In this document: positions 1 through 8,270 of the stretch, piece after piece
Position numbering within the stretch: the first letter of the stretch is position 1
Layout: every line of letters begins with the position of its first letter
Assembly (NCBI RefSeq): GCF_044962685.1
Contig: NZ_JBBKTX010000008.1
Coordinates: 115,111 to 179,110, forward strand
Source: Oceanobacter antarcticus
GTDB lineage: Bacteria > Pseudomonadota > Gammaproteobacteria > Pseudomonadales > Oceanobacteraceae
Length of the DNA stretch: 64,000 nt
Reading direction: 5' to 3'
Notes under the pieces: model-generated
What the model was told of the DNA's origin: nothing
The model's database searches: none
The model's input: the letters and a program-made list of their open reading frames with translations, nothing else
Translations under genes and position numbers: made by a program

Positions 1-49
1 TCACAGTGCTTTAAGCACTGAAGGCCTGTCAGAAAAGGAAAACGAGTAG

Positions 50-278
50 CCGTGCGTTACCACAGAAACCGTCAGCAAATGGCGGCGTCGTTTTGAACAG
101 TATCGCGTTGCTGGCTTAACGGATGCCCAGCGCAGTGGACGCCCTCGCAGCATTTATGATGACAAAGTCACCGCAGTGATCAAAAACATTGCCAACCAAA
201 CCCGCTAACGCAACCACTAGTCAACCACCTTAATATGGCGAGCCTTTGGTCTGAAGCCTATCGGACTGAGGCCAGTTG
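50..278 (+). pseudogene. Remnant of an IS630-family transposase
   Basis: The frame from about position 50 reads TETVSKWRRRFEQYRVAGL, then a stretch with SGRPRS, which is the N-terminal helix-turn-helix and linker typical of IS630-family (Tc1/mariner-like) transposases. The frame stops at TAA 206-208. Past the stop, family-like pieces continue in the same frame: an STT after a TAG where the family usually has Trp, then IWRAFGLKP, then a one-base shift before YRTE. No DDE catalytic core follows. What remains is the first quarter of a transposase with a nonsense codon, an internal deletion and a frameshift. It lies just past the 3' end of ppx. The family call rests on recalled motifs, not a search. 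Confidence 0.7.
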
Positions 279-392
279 ACTCCAGAACGGTGTTATTCGT
301 CGCTTATTTAGCACGCCAAACCACACTCCTCATGCCTTGTTCTGGAGCCAACGGGCTCTCAGCAGGTCCGATTGACCAATTGAGAACGCCCC

Positions 393-1898
393 CTAGCTCA
401 CACCAAGCGCCATGCCAGCAGCTTTCTGGAATTCCACTTCCGCCATCAGATCACCTGCCGTCAACGGATGCTCCGCCAGCCAACCTTCAGGCAGTTGCAG
501 TCGCAATTGATTATCCTCAGCAATGGTAACAACAGGCACCGGCACCGGATGCGCTCCCCGGCTGTGGTTTAAAATAACCGCAATGCGAAGCAGTCGGGTC
601 AGCTGAATCACAAACTGCCGACGCCCGGGAGGTACCGCCGCAAGTTCCTCAAGGCTGAATTTACGCCGGTGACAACGTACCAGAGCTGCCAGCTTCACTT
701 GTCCCTGGCGGGTAAAGCCCAGCATGTCGGCATGCTGCAGCAGATAGGCACCGTGTTTATGGAAACCGCTGTGAGAGAGGCTCAAGCCAATCTCATGTAA
801 CTCTGCCCCCCACAACAGCCAGCGCACCAGGCTGTCGTCCATCCCCCAGTGCTGATTCACCTGCACAAACAGCGCACGAGCCATGTCACTCACCCTGGCC
901 GCTTGCGCATCATCGACATAGAAGCGTTCTTTCAGCGACTGAACTGTGCGCTGGCGTACATCTTCGTGACTCGAACGCCCGAACAAATCCCACAACGCCC
1001 CTTCACGCAAGGCGCCATCGGAATACACCATGTGTTCAATATCAAAGGTGTCAAATACCGCCGTCAAAATCGCCAGTCCACCAATAAACACCTGACGACG
1101 CTCGACTTTGACTCCAGGTAATACCACATCATCCAGCGTGGCAAATTGCAGCGCCTGCTTGCGTAATTTTTTTAATGCCGGGCGGGTTATCCCTTCCGTT
1201 GACCAGCCAAATTCCACCACGGACTGCTCGACTGCCCGAATCGTGCCGGAAGATCCCACCACGTTTTGCCAGCCAAGCTGCTTGTAATGGGTTTCTATGT
1301 TCAGCAACTCCTGACGAGCAGCGGCCACTGCCTGCTCAAACGCGGCTTCGGTAATCAGGCCATCGGCAAAAAATCGCCGGGTGAACGATACACAACCCAT
1401 ATGCAGGCTTTCCAGCGCCTTCGGTTCAAACCGTTCACCAATAATAAACTCGGTGCTGCCGCCACCAATATCGACCACCAGACGATTCCCCATATCATCC
1501 GCCAGCGTATGCGCAACGCCCAGATAAATCAGACGGGCTTCTTCGCGCCCGGCAATGACTTCGATGGGATACCCCAGTACCGCCTCGGCCCGTTCAATAA
1601 ACTCCTGGCGGTTACGGGCGGCACGCAGTGCGTTGGTTGCCAACACCGTCACTTTGGCAGGATCCATGCCCTGCAAACGCTGGGAAAACTCTCGCAAACA
1701 ATCCAGACCGCGTTGCTGTGCCTCTTCCGACAGCATGTAGTGCTCATCCAGACCAGCAGCTAGCTGCACTTTTTGTCCACGCCGTTCCAGAGTACGAAAT
1801 TCACCATGAAATTCGCGGGCGACGACCATATGAAAACTGTTGGAGCCCAGATCAACCGCTGCAATCAATTCGCCTGGCTGGGCTGAGGTATCTGACAT
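393..1898 (-). CDS. ppx: Exopolyphosphatase (Ppx/GppA family)
   Basis: Cytoplasmic enzyme releasing terminal phosphate from polyphosphate; the GppA branch also hydrolyses pppGpp. The 501-residue protein opens with the ASKHA phosphate-1 motif DLGSNSFH (residues 16-23), has the phosphate-2 motif DIGGGSTE near residue 144 and GSSGTIRA near residue 215, and ends in the HD-type helical domain usual for full-length proteobacterial Ppx. Length is close to E. coli Ppx. It is divergent from trxA, the arrangement seen in Pseudomonas (ppx, trxA, rho). The start ATG at 1896-1898 leads straight into the conserved region. Ppx and GppA are hard to separate without a tree; the trxA-rho neighbourhood favours Ppx. 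Confidence 0.93.
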   Translation of the reverse strand: MSDTSAQPGELIAAVDLGSNSFHMVVAREFHGEFRTLERRGQKVQLAAGLDEHYMLSEEAQQRGLDCLREFSQRLQGMDPAKVTVLATNALRAARNRQEFIERAEAVLGYPIEVIAGREEARLIYLGVAHTLADDMGNRLVVDIGGGSTEFIIGERFEPKALESLHMGCVSFTRRFFADGLITEAAFEQAVAAARQELLNIETHYKQLGWQNVVGSSGTIRAVEQSVVEFGWSTEGITRPALKKLRKQALQFATLDDVVLPGVKVERRQVFIGGLAILTAVFDTFDIEHMVYSDGALREGALWDLFGRSSHEDVRQRTVQSLKERFYVDDAQAARVSDMARALFVQVNQHWGMDDSLVRWLLWGAELHEIGLSLSHSGFHKHGAYLLQHADMLGFTRQGQVKLAALVRCHRRKFSLEELAAVPPGRRQFVIQLTRLLRIAVILNHSRGAHPVPVPVVTIAEDNQLRLQLPEGWLAEHPLTAGDLMAEVEFQKAAGMALGVS

Positions 1899-1993
1899 AA
1901 CTCGAAGTCCTGAAACTGTCTTTTTTAGGGCAAGCCCCGAATATGCAACTCACAAGAGCAGGCGTCCAGTAGATCTTTGATCTATCTCTGCGA

Positions 1994-2021
1994 TTGATTC
2001 CCACAGGGTCCAGCGTACAAT
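1994..2021 (+). promoter_or_regulatory. Probable sigma-70 promoter of trxA
   Basis: TTGATT at 1994-1999 and TACAAT at 2016-2021 are separated by 16 bp and lie about 36 bp before the trxA start, which itself has an AAGGGG ribosome binding site. Each hexamer matches the consensus at four or five positions. Read by eye only. Confidence 0.5.
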
Positions 2022-2057
2022 GACGTTAATTATGACCTCAACACGCAAGGGGAAACC

Positions 2058-2384
2058 ATGAGCGATCTCATTCTGATGACGAGTGACGACAGTTTTGAAA
2101 CGGACGTACTGAGTAACGACCTGCCGGTACTGGTAGATTTTTGGGCTGAATGGTGTGGCCCCTGCAAAATGATTGCTCCCGTGCTGGAAGAAATTGCGGA
2201 AGAATTCAAGGGTCAGCTGAAAATTGCTAAACTGAATATCGACCAGAACGAAGCCACAGCACCCAAATACGGTATCCGCAGCATTCCGACCCTGATCCTG
2301 TTCAAGGGCGGAAACGTTGAAGCGACCAAGATTGGCGCCATGAGCAAATCCGAACTGACGGCCTTTATCCAGCAAGCTCTGTAA
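2058..2384 (+). CDS. trxA: Thioredoxin 1
   Basis: Small cytoplasmic disulfide reductase that takes electrons from thioredoxin reductase and supplies ribonucleotide reductase, methionine sulfoxide reductase and others. The 108 residues match the usual length. The active site WCGPC is present with cysteines 33 and 36, preceded by VDFWAE, and the cis-proline motif SIPTLILF follows. An AAGGGG Shine-Dalgarno sequence precedes the ATG. A perfect 12-bp hairpin follows the stop codon, separating it from rho. The ppx/trxA/rho context is conserved in pseudomonads. Confidence 0.98.
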   Translation: MSDLILMTSDDSFETDVLSNDLPVLVDFWAEWCGPCKMIAPVLEEIAEEFKGQLKIAKLNIDQNEATAPKYGIRSIPTLILFKGGNVEATKIGAMSKSELTAFIQQAL

Positions 2385-2405
2385 GTATTCACCCTGCTTG
2401 CAACA

Positions 2406-2433
2406 CCCAAAAGGTGCAACCGCACCTTTTGGG
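2406..2433 (+). terminator. Perfect hairpin after trxA
   Basis: CCCAAAAGGTGC (2406-2417) pairs without mismatch with GCACCTTTTGGG (2422-2433) around an AACC loop, starting 21 bp after the trxA stop. No T-run follows, so it may be a 3'-protecting or partial terminator rather than a canonical intrinsic terminator. Confidence 0.6.
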
Positions 2434-2556
2434 CTGGACACCCCCATATATTGAGTCTATAGTTTCTTTACGCCTTGGGTTCTCCAAAGCATTTCTCCTC
2501 TTGATATCGTTTCAAGCTCCGCCCCAACACCCACTAAATTGCACTTATCTTTCCCT

Positions 2557-3819
2557 ATGAATCTTTCCGACCTTAAATTGAAAGCCGTTCCCGAACTCCT
2601 TGATATCGCCAAGGAAATGAATCTCGAGAATGTGAGTCGTACCCGTAAACAGGATATTATCTTTGCCATTCTCAAGCATCATGCCAAGAGCGGGGAAGAT
2701 ATTTATGGTGATGGGGTATTGGAAATCCTGCAGGATGGTTTTGGCTTTTTAAGAAGCTCCAGTAGCTCTTATCTTGCCGGTCCTGATGATATTTATGTTT
2801 CACCCAGCCAGATTCGCCGTTTTAATCTGCGCAAGGGTGACAAGATTTCAGGAAAAATCCGTCCCCCTAAAGATGGCGAACGTTATTTTGCGATGTTAAA
2901 AGTCGCCGAAATCAACGACGACAAACCTGAAAACGCCAAATCCAAGATTCTGTTTGAAAACCTCACCCCGCTCTTCCCTGACCATCGCTTCTTTCTGGAA
3001 CAAGGCAATGGCTCGACCGAAGACCTTTCTTCCCGCGTACTGGATCTGGTAGCCCCGATTGGTAAAGGACAGCGCGGTCTGATTGTTGCGCCGCCCAAGG
3101 CCGGTAAAACCATGTTGCTGCAGACCATCGCCCAGTCCATCACCCGGAATAACCCGGAATGTGATGTGATTGTGCTGCTGATTGACGAGCGGCCGGAAGA
3201 AGTGACCGAGATGAAACGCTCGGTTCGTGGTGAAGTGGTTGCATCAACCTTCGATGAGCCTCCCGCTCGTCACGTCCAGGTCGCCGAAATGGTGATCGAA
3301 AAAGCCAAGCGTCTGGTTGAACACAAACGTGACGTGGTGATTCTGCTCGACTCGGTCACCCGTCTGGCACGGGCCTACAACACCGTAGTACCCAGCTCCG
3401 GCAAGGTACTGACCGGTGGTGTTGATGCCAACGCACTGGAAAAGCCAAAACGTTTCTTCGGCTCCGCCCGTAACGTTGAAGAAGGCGGCTCCCTGACGAT
3501 TATCGCCACCGCACTGGTAGACACTGGCTCCAAAATGGACGAAGTGATTTACGAAGAGTTCAAGGGTACTGGTAACCAGGAGCTGCATCTGGATCGCAAG
3601 ATCGCGGAAAAGCGGATTTACCCTGCGATCAATATCCGCCGTTCCGGCACCCGTCGCGAAGACATCATGTTTGATGAATCGTCCCTGCAACGTCTGTGGA
3701 TTCTGCGCAAACTGCTCACAGAAATGGAAGACGTACAGTCGATTGAATTCCTGCTTGGCAAGCTGAGCCAAACCAAGACCAACGATGAATTCTTCGACTC
3801 CATGCGTGGCGGCAAGTAA
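2557..3819 (+). CDS. rho: Transcription termination factor Rho
   Basis: Hexameric RNA-dependent ATPase that ends transcription at Rho-dependent sites. The 420 residues match the family length. From the N-terminus: the helical Rho_N segment, the cold-shock-like RNA-binding domain with GFGFLR and DDIYVSPSQIRRFNLR, then the RecA-like ATPase with Walker A APPKAGKT, Walker B VVILLDSVTR and the Q/R-loop region. The chosen ATG at 2557 begins MNLSDLK, as in known Rho proteins. A TTG six codons upstream is open but would add residues the family lacks. No clear Shine-Dalgarno sequence is visible. Two hairpins follow the gene. Confidence 0.98.
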   Translation: MNLSDLKLKAVPELLDIAKEMNLENVSRTRKQDIIFAILKHHAKSGEDIYGDGVLEILQDGFGFLRSSSSSYLAGPDDIYVSPSQIRRFNLRKGDKISGKIRPPKDGERYFAMLKVAEINDDKPENAKSKILFENLTPLFPDHRFFLEQGNGSTEDLSSRVLDLVAPIGKGQRGLIVAPPKAGKTMLLQTIAQSITRNNPECDVIVLLIDERPEEVTEMKRSVRGEVVASTFDEPPARHVQVAEMVIEKAKRLVEHKRDVVILLDSVTRLARAYNTVVPSSGKVLTGGVDANALEKPKRFFGSARNVEEGGSLTIIATALVDTGSKMDEVIYEEFKGTGNQELHLDRKIAEKRIYPAINIRRSGTRREDIMFDESSLQRLWILRKLLTEMEDVQSIEFLLGKLSQTKTNDEFFDSMRGGK

Positions 3820-3834
3820 TGTTTATGCGCTAAA

Positions 3835-3863
3835 TATCCGCTCAGACCATGTTTGAGCGGATA
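3835..3863 (+). terminator. 10-bp hairpin after rho
   Basis: TATCCGCTCA (3835-3844) pairs perfectly with TGAGCGGATA (3854-3863) around a 9-nt loop, 15 bp past the rho stop. No T-run follows, so it is less convincing than the next hairpin. Confidence 0.4.
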
Positions 3864-3924
3864 ACAAAAAGCACCGTTCGGTTGATTTTTACCCGTTAAG
3901 TGCTTTGTCTGAATGATCAAACAC

Positions 3925-3960
3925 AAAAATCCAGAACTCTCATGGGGGTCTGGATTTTTT
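3925..3960 (+). terminator. Intrinsic terminator downstream of rho
   Basis: AAAAATCCAGA (3925-3935) pairs with TCTGGATTTTT (3949-3959), and the 3' arm runs into a T-tract. This is a classical rho-independent terminator and the likely end of the rho transcript. Confidence 0.75.
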
Positions 3961-4034
3961 TATGCTTTAAATTCAGGTGCACTTTCGTTAATACCATTGA
4001 GCTTGTTCAGCATACTTCGCTGAATCAATTGTCT

Positions 4035-4364
4035 TCACTCGCTGACTGGCAAGCCCTTTCGCTCGTCACCAAAATGCGCGGGGTGCTCTCGGATCCATCG
4101 CCGCAACGCTATTTTTTCCAGCAACGAGGCATAAACCTCGGCACATTCAGGACGGGATTCCAGCACCCCGGAAAGTTGGCAAACCAAGGTAAGTGCCGAA
4201 CTGCGGCTAATCAGCGGCAAATTGGCCAGAGCCGCTGCAAATGCCTTGTTGGCTTCCTCTTCATTTCCCTTTTGCCAGTAGCAGTATAAACATGTCGAAA
4301 CCGACCGCCCCCTAACTGTCAGCGACAATTTTATTGAACCGCCCACTCCTGCTTGCTGACACAT
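4035..4364 (-). CDS. Hypothetical protein, 109 residues
   Basis: I do not recognise a family. The frame lies between convergent rho and divergent tex and fills most of an otherwise empty 647-bp gap. The C-terminal 75 residues look protein-like: helical, with AFAAALANLPL, then SALTLVCQLSGVLES and LLEKIALRRWIREH, resembling a small repeat-like or regulatory helical bundle. The N-terminal 25 residues are less convincing and no ribosome binding site precedes the ATG, so the true start may lie further in. Two cysteines sit in CLYCYW near residue 27. It could still be a chance ORF. Confidence 0.4.
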   Translation of the reverse strand: MCQQAGVGGSIKLSLTVRGRSVSTCLYCYWQKGNEEEANKAFAAALANLPLISRSSALTLVCQLSGVLESRPECAEVYASLLEKIALRRWIREHPAHFGDERKGLPVSE

Positions 4365-4466
4365 AGGGAACCGTCAACGCCTGAGAGAAAAGTGATCTGC
4401 AGCACCGGCCCGCCAATCCCGCTATACTTCGCGCTGCTTTGAAAATCGAACCTGGATCTTTTCCTT

Positions 4467-6827
4467 ATGCTGCTCGAATCCATAGGCCAACGCCTTGCTG
4501 AAGAACTCAACATCCGCCCGCAACAGGTATCCGCCGCCGTTACCTTGCTGGATGAAGGTGCTACGGTGCCGTTTATCTCCCGCTACCGGAAAGAAGTCAC
4601 CGGCGCACTGGACGACACCCAGCTGCGGAATCTGGAAGAGCGGTTGCGCTATCTGCGCGAGATGGAAGATCGTCGTGACAGCATCCTGAAAAGCATTGAA
4701 GAGCAGGGCAAGCTGACCACCGAGTTAAAACGCGACATTCTCACTGCCGATACCAAAACCCGGCTTGAAGACTTGTACTTGCCCTACAAGAAAAAACGCC
4801 GCACCAAGGGCCAAGTCGCCATTGAAGCTGGGCTGGAACCACTCGCCGAACGCCTGCTGCAAGACCCGACCCTGACGCCAGAATCCGAAGCCACAGGCTT
4901 TATCAATGCCGAGCAGGGCGTGGAAGATACCAAGGCCGCGCTGGATGGAGCCAAATACATCTTGATGGAGCGGTTTGCCGAAGATGCCAACCTGCTGGCC
5001 AAACTACGCCAGTTTCTCAAGCAAGAAGCCACCTTGTCTGTCCGGGTTATCCCCGGCAAAGAAGCCGAAGGCAGCAAGTTCGCCGACTACTTTGAACACG
5101 ACGAAGCGTTAAAAAGCGTACCGAGTCACCGTGCGCTGGCGATTCTGCGCGGCCGTAACGAAGGCATACTGGGTTTCTCACTGGTGACACAAGCCGAGCT
5201 GGCAGACAAACAAGCAGGCAGTCCGTGCGAAGCCATGATTGCGGGGCACTTCCGCCTCAAAAATGAAAGCCGAGCCGCAGATCGTTGGCTCGCCGAAGTC
5301 GTCAAGTGGACCTGGCGCATCAAGCTGTTGACGCATCTGGAAACCGAGCTGGTCGGGCAGTTGCGGGAAAGTGCCGAAGAAGGGGCCATCAAGGTCTTTG
5401 CCGACAATCTGAAAGACTTGCTGCTTTCCGCCCCCGCTGGCGCCAAAAACACCATGGGTCTCGACCCGGGTTTGCGTACCGGCGTAAAAGTTGCCGTGGT
5501 CGACAGTACCGGCAAGGTGCTCGACCACAGCACGATTTACTGTACGCCGCCGCAGAACAAATTTGCGGAATCGGAAGCGGTACTGAGAGTCATGATCGCC
5601 AAACACGGCGTGCAACTGATTGCCATTGGCAACGGCACTGGCAGCCGTGAAACCGACAAGTTTGTCGGCGATATGCTGAAAAAGATCAATCCGGCGCTGG
5701 ATGCCAACCAGAAAGTGCAAAAAATCATGGTCAACGAAGCCGGTGCCTCGGTGTATTCGGCATCAGAGCTGGCAGCAAAAGAATTTCCGGATCTCGACGT
5801 CACCATTCGTGGCGCCGTTTCTATTGCCCGACGTCTGCAAGATCCACTGGCAGAACTGGTGAAAATCGAACCCAAGTCCATTGGGGTTGGCCAGTACCAG
5901 CACGACGTCAACCAGAGTCAGCTGGCCCGTTCATTGGATGCCGTAGTAGAAGATTGTGTGAACTCGGTCGGCGTCGACCTGAATACCGCCTCTGTCCCGT
6001 TGCTGAGCCGCATCTCTGGTTTGAACAGTACCCTGGCTAACAATATTGTCGCCTTTCGTGACGAAAACGGCGCCTTTACCAGCCGTAAGGAATTGGCCAA
6101 GGTGCCACGACTGGGGGCCAAAACCTTCGAACAGGCGGCCGGTTTCCTGCGTATTATGAACGGCAGCAACCCTCTCGACGCCTCCGCCGTACACCCCGAG
6201 TCGTATCCGCTGGTGAATAACATCGCCAAGCAGTTCGGCAAGGATATCGGCAGCCTGGTCGGTGACCACGCGTTTCTCACATCGGTTAATGCCGAGCAGT
6301 TTGTCAGCGAGCAGGCCGGATTAATCACAGTAAAAGATATTCTTTCCGAACTGGAGAAACCGGGACGAGACCCGCGCCCGGAATTCCGTTTTGCTGAATT
6401 TCAGGAAGGCGTTGAAAAAATCTCCGACCTGAAGCCCAATATGGTGCTGGAGGGTGTCATTACGAACGTTGCCGCCTTTGGTGCGTTTGTGGATATTGGC
6501 GTGCATCAGGATGGACTGGTGCATATTTCTGCACTGTCTGACAGCTATATCAAAGACCCCCGCGATGTCGTCAAAGCCGGTGATATCGTCAAGGTCAAAG
6601 TCATGGAAGTGGACTCTGAGCGTAAACGTATAGGTCTGTCGATGCGGCTGAGTGACGATGCCAATGAAAAAGCCGCTGAACAAGCCAATCGCGGAGGCCA
6701 ACGCAACAATGGCCCCAAACGAGGCGGCGGCCAAAACCGAACCTCGTTTGGCGACAAACAGCCACAAGGCCAGGGCGCCATGGCCGGAGCACTGGCAGCG
6801 GCCTTGTCCAACGCCAAAAAGAAATAA
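4467..6827 (+). CDS. tex: RNA-binding transcriptional accessory protein Tex
   Basis: Cytoplasmic nucleic-acid-binding protein first described as a transcription accessory factor. Domains in order: Tex_N helical region (about 1-190), YqgF/RuvC-like fold around MGLDPGLRTGVKVAVVD (near residue 335), helix-hairpin-helix region with VGVDLNTAS and SRISGLNSTLANNIV, and a C-terminal S1 domain near residues 655-725 with GVITNVAAFGAFVDIGVHQD. It ends in a basic, glycine-rich tail. Its 786 residues are close to E. coli YhgF. The ATG leads directly into the conserved start LLESIGQRLAEELNI. A strong hairpin follows the stop. Confidence 0.96.
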   Translation: MLLESIGQRLAEELNIRPQQVSAAVTLLDEGATVPFISRYRKEVTGALDDTQLRNLEERLRYLREMEDRRDSILKSIEEQGKLTTELKRDILTADTKTRLEDLYLPYKKKRRTKGQVAIEAGLEPLAERLLQDPTLTPESEATGFINAEQGVEDTKAALDGAKYILMERFAEDANLLAKLRQFLKQEATLSVRVIPGKEAEGSKFADYFEHDEALKSVPSHRALAILRGRNEGILGFSLVTQAELADKQAGSPCEAMIAGHFRLKNESRAADRWLAEVVKWTWRIKLLTHLETELVGQLRESAEEGAIKVFADNLKDLLLSAPAGAKNTMGLDPGLRTGVKVAVVDSTGKVLDHSTIYCTPPQNKFAESEAVLRVMIAKHGVQLIAIGNGTGSRETDKFVGDMLKKINPALDANQKVQKIMVNEAGASVYSASELAAKEFPDLDVTIRGAVSIARRLQDPLAELVKIEPKSIGVGQYQHDVNQSQLARSLDAVVEDCVNSVGVDLNTASVPLLSRISGLNSTLANNIVAFRDENGAFTSRKELAKVPRLGAKTFEQAAGFLRIMNGSNPLDASAVHPESYPLVNNIAKQFGKDIGSLVGDHAFLTSVNAEQFVSEQAGLITVKDILSELEKPGRDPRPEFRFAEFQEGVEKISDLKPNMVLEGVITNVAAFGAFVDIGVHQDGLVHISALSDSYIKDPRDVVKAGDIVKVKVMEVDSERKRIGLSMRLSDDANEKAAEQANRGGQRNNGPKRGGGQNRTSFGDKQPQGQGAMAGALAAALSNAKKK

Positions 6828-6839
6828 GTTGAAGCGATG

Positions 6840-6872
6840 AGCAACACCCCGCATGTAACGCGGGGTGTTGCT
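6840..6872. terminator. Perfect 13-bp hairpin between tex and the convergent membrane gene
   Basis: AGCAACACCCCGC (6840-6852) pairs perfectly with GCGGGGTGTTGCT (6860-6872) around a 7-nt loop. It lies between the stops of tex and the convergent 72-residue gene, so it probably serves both directions. Neither side has a long T-run. Confidence 0.65.
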
Positions 6873-6880
6873 GCCCCTCT

Positions 6881-7099
6881 TCAGGGGCCTATATGCTGTC
6901 TCGCCATGACATTGAGTCGCCGTGTCCCGATAGTCAATGACACTCCGACCGACAACAATCCCAGCGTCAGCCAGGAAAATCCATCCCACCATCCATTACC
7001 AATCAGTGCCGCAAAAATCCCCGCTAATGCCAGCATATTAACCAGCAGCGGCCAGCGATAAATTTCCCAGCCAGAGCGTAATCTTCCGGGGTTGTTCAT
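6881..7099 (-). CDS. Small inner-membrane protein of the siderophore-uptake island
   Basis: 72 residues with two predicted membrane helices (roughly 15-32 and 36-54) and a basic C-terminus. I do not recognise a named family. The ATG at 7097-7099 overlaps the 3' end of the PepSY gene by 4 bp, so it is probably translated by coupling as the last gene of the TonB receptor-PepSY operon. Open frame continues upstream to 7192, but that extension overlaps PepSY coding sequence and has no hydrophobic character. Small partner proteins are common next to PepSY-TM genes; a role in ferric-siderophore handling is inferred from position only. Confidence 0.6.
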   Translation of the reverse strand: MNNPGRLRSGWEIYRWPLLVNMLALAGIFAALIGNGWWDGFSWLTLGLLSVGVSLTIGTRRLNVMARQHIGP

Positions 7100-8262
7100 A
7101 CGCGGCCCCCATGGGGTGGTTCTTGCTGCTGTGCTGCAGCGTCGTATATTTCCTCGACTCGTTTTGCGCCCTTGCGGCCACGGGCCAGCCACAGATACAC
7201 CCCGGATCCCAACACGACGATGGTTATAAGATCCAGCACTGCCCAGATGATTTTAAGTGGCAACCCACCATAATCGCCAAAGTGCAACGGCACTGACAAG
7301 TTCACCATGGTCAGGTACCAGGGTGTGTTCTTGATACCCTCCAACTGGCCAGTCTCCGCATCCACAATCGCCAGCTTGATCAGGCGTTCCGTCAGTGGCG
7401 TATTACCTCTCAAAGCCACGACATAGTGGTGCGGTGTCGCGTATGGACTGCCAGGCATCGACATAAAAGAGATATCCGCATCCGGCACTTTGACGAACAC
7501 AGCGTCTCGAACCCTGTCCGGGCTGACCACAGGTGCTGTTAGGGCAGTACCTTGATATTCCGCAGCAATCTCGGCCAATTGACCATGTTTCCACAACAAA
7601 CTGAGCGGTTGAACCAGCGTCAGAATGATACCGGTCACTCCGACGATCATGACCCAACTGGTCGTCACCATGCCCGTCGTATTATGAATATCGAGCCATT
7701 GGATGCGAGGCCCCCGTTCACGCCGTACTGCGCTAAAGGGCAAGCGGCGCATATAAGGGGCATAGACCACCAGACCACTGATGACAGAAACCGCAAACAG
7801 CACTCCCATCAAACCCAGGAACAAGGCTCCCGGTAGCCCCACCAGCAAGCTGCCGTGCAAATCAAGCAGCAAGAACATGATGCCTTCGTTGGGAGGGCGG
7901 GCTAGCAAACGCTTGCCAGTACGTCGATCAAACGTAAGAAAATACGCCGTGCCTTCACTGACGTTCATACTTTCACCCATGACGGCACGTATGATCGGCT
8001 GCTCGTCATCCCAGACCAAAAACACCAATTCCCAACCCGGCTTTGCCATCTTTGATTACTCAACAATGTCGTTGAGACTGGCAGACGAGCTCCCCTGCAC
8101 CGCTCCGATAAACTCCGGTTTGTGAGTCAACTGATCAATTTCACTGTGAAAAATCAGTGGTAGCCCGGTAATACACAGCAGCAACATAAACAGCATGCAT
8201 ATCAGGCTGGACCACTTGTGAACCAAATACCAACGCTTGACCGTTCGCCCAGTTAATGTCAT
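7096..8262 (-). pseudogene. PepSY-associated transmembrane protein split by an in-frame stop
   Basis: Two reading frames lie end to end in one phase. The first (8056-8262) encodes 68 residues starting MTLTGRTVKRWYLVHKW, with a membrane helix, the usual N-terminus of PepSY-TM proteins. It stops at TAA 8056-8058. Two codons later the second frame (7096-8049) begins at an ATG and supplies 317 residues: the rest of the periplasmic domain, HGSLLVGLPGAL, IQWLDIHNTTGM, a PepSY segment and the last helices. Joined, the product has about 388 residues, right for the family, with no frameshift. A single change such as CAA to TAA explains it. Intact relatives act as inner-membrane ferric-siderophore reductases. 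Internal restart at the ATG, or readthrough, cannot be excluded. Confidence 0.85.
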
Positions 8263-8270
8263 AGCGCCAC

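Noticed and set aside
2539..2556. TTG start six codons upstream of rho
   Set aside because: Adds residues not found in Rho proteins, which begin MNLSDLK or MNLTELK.
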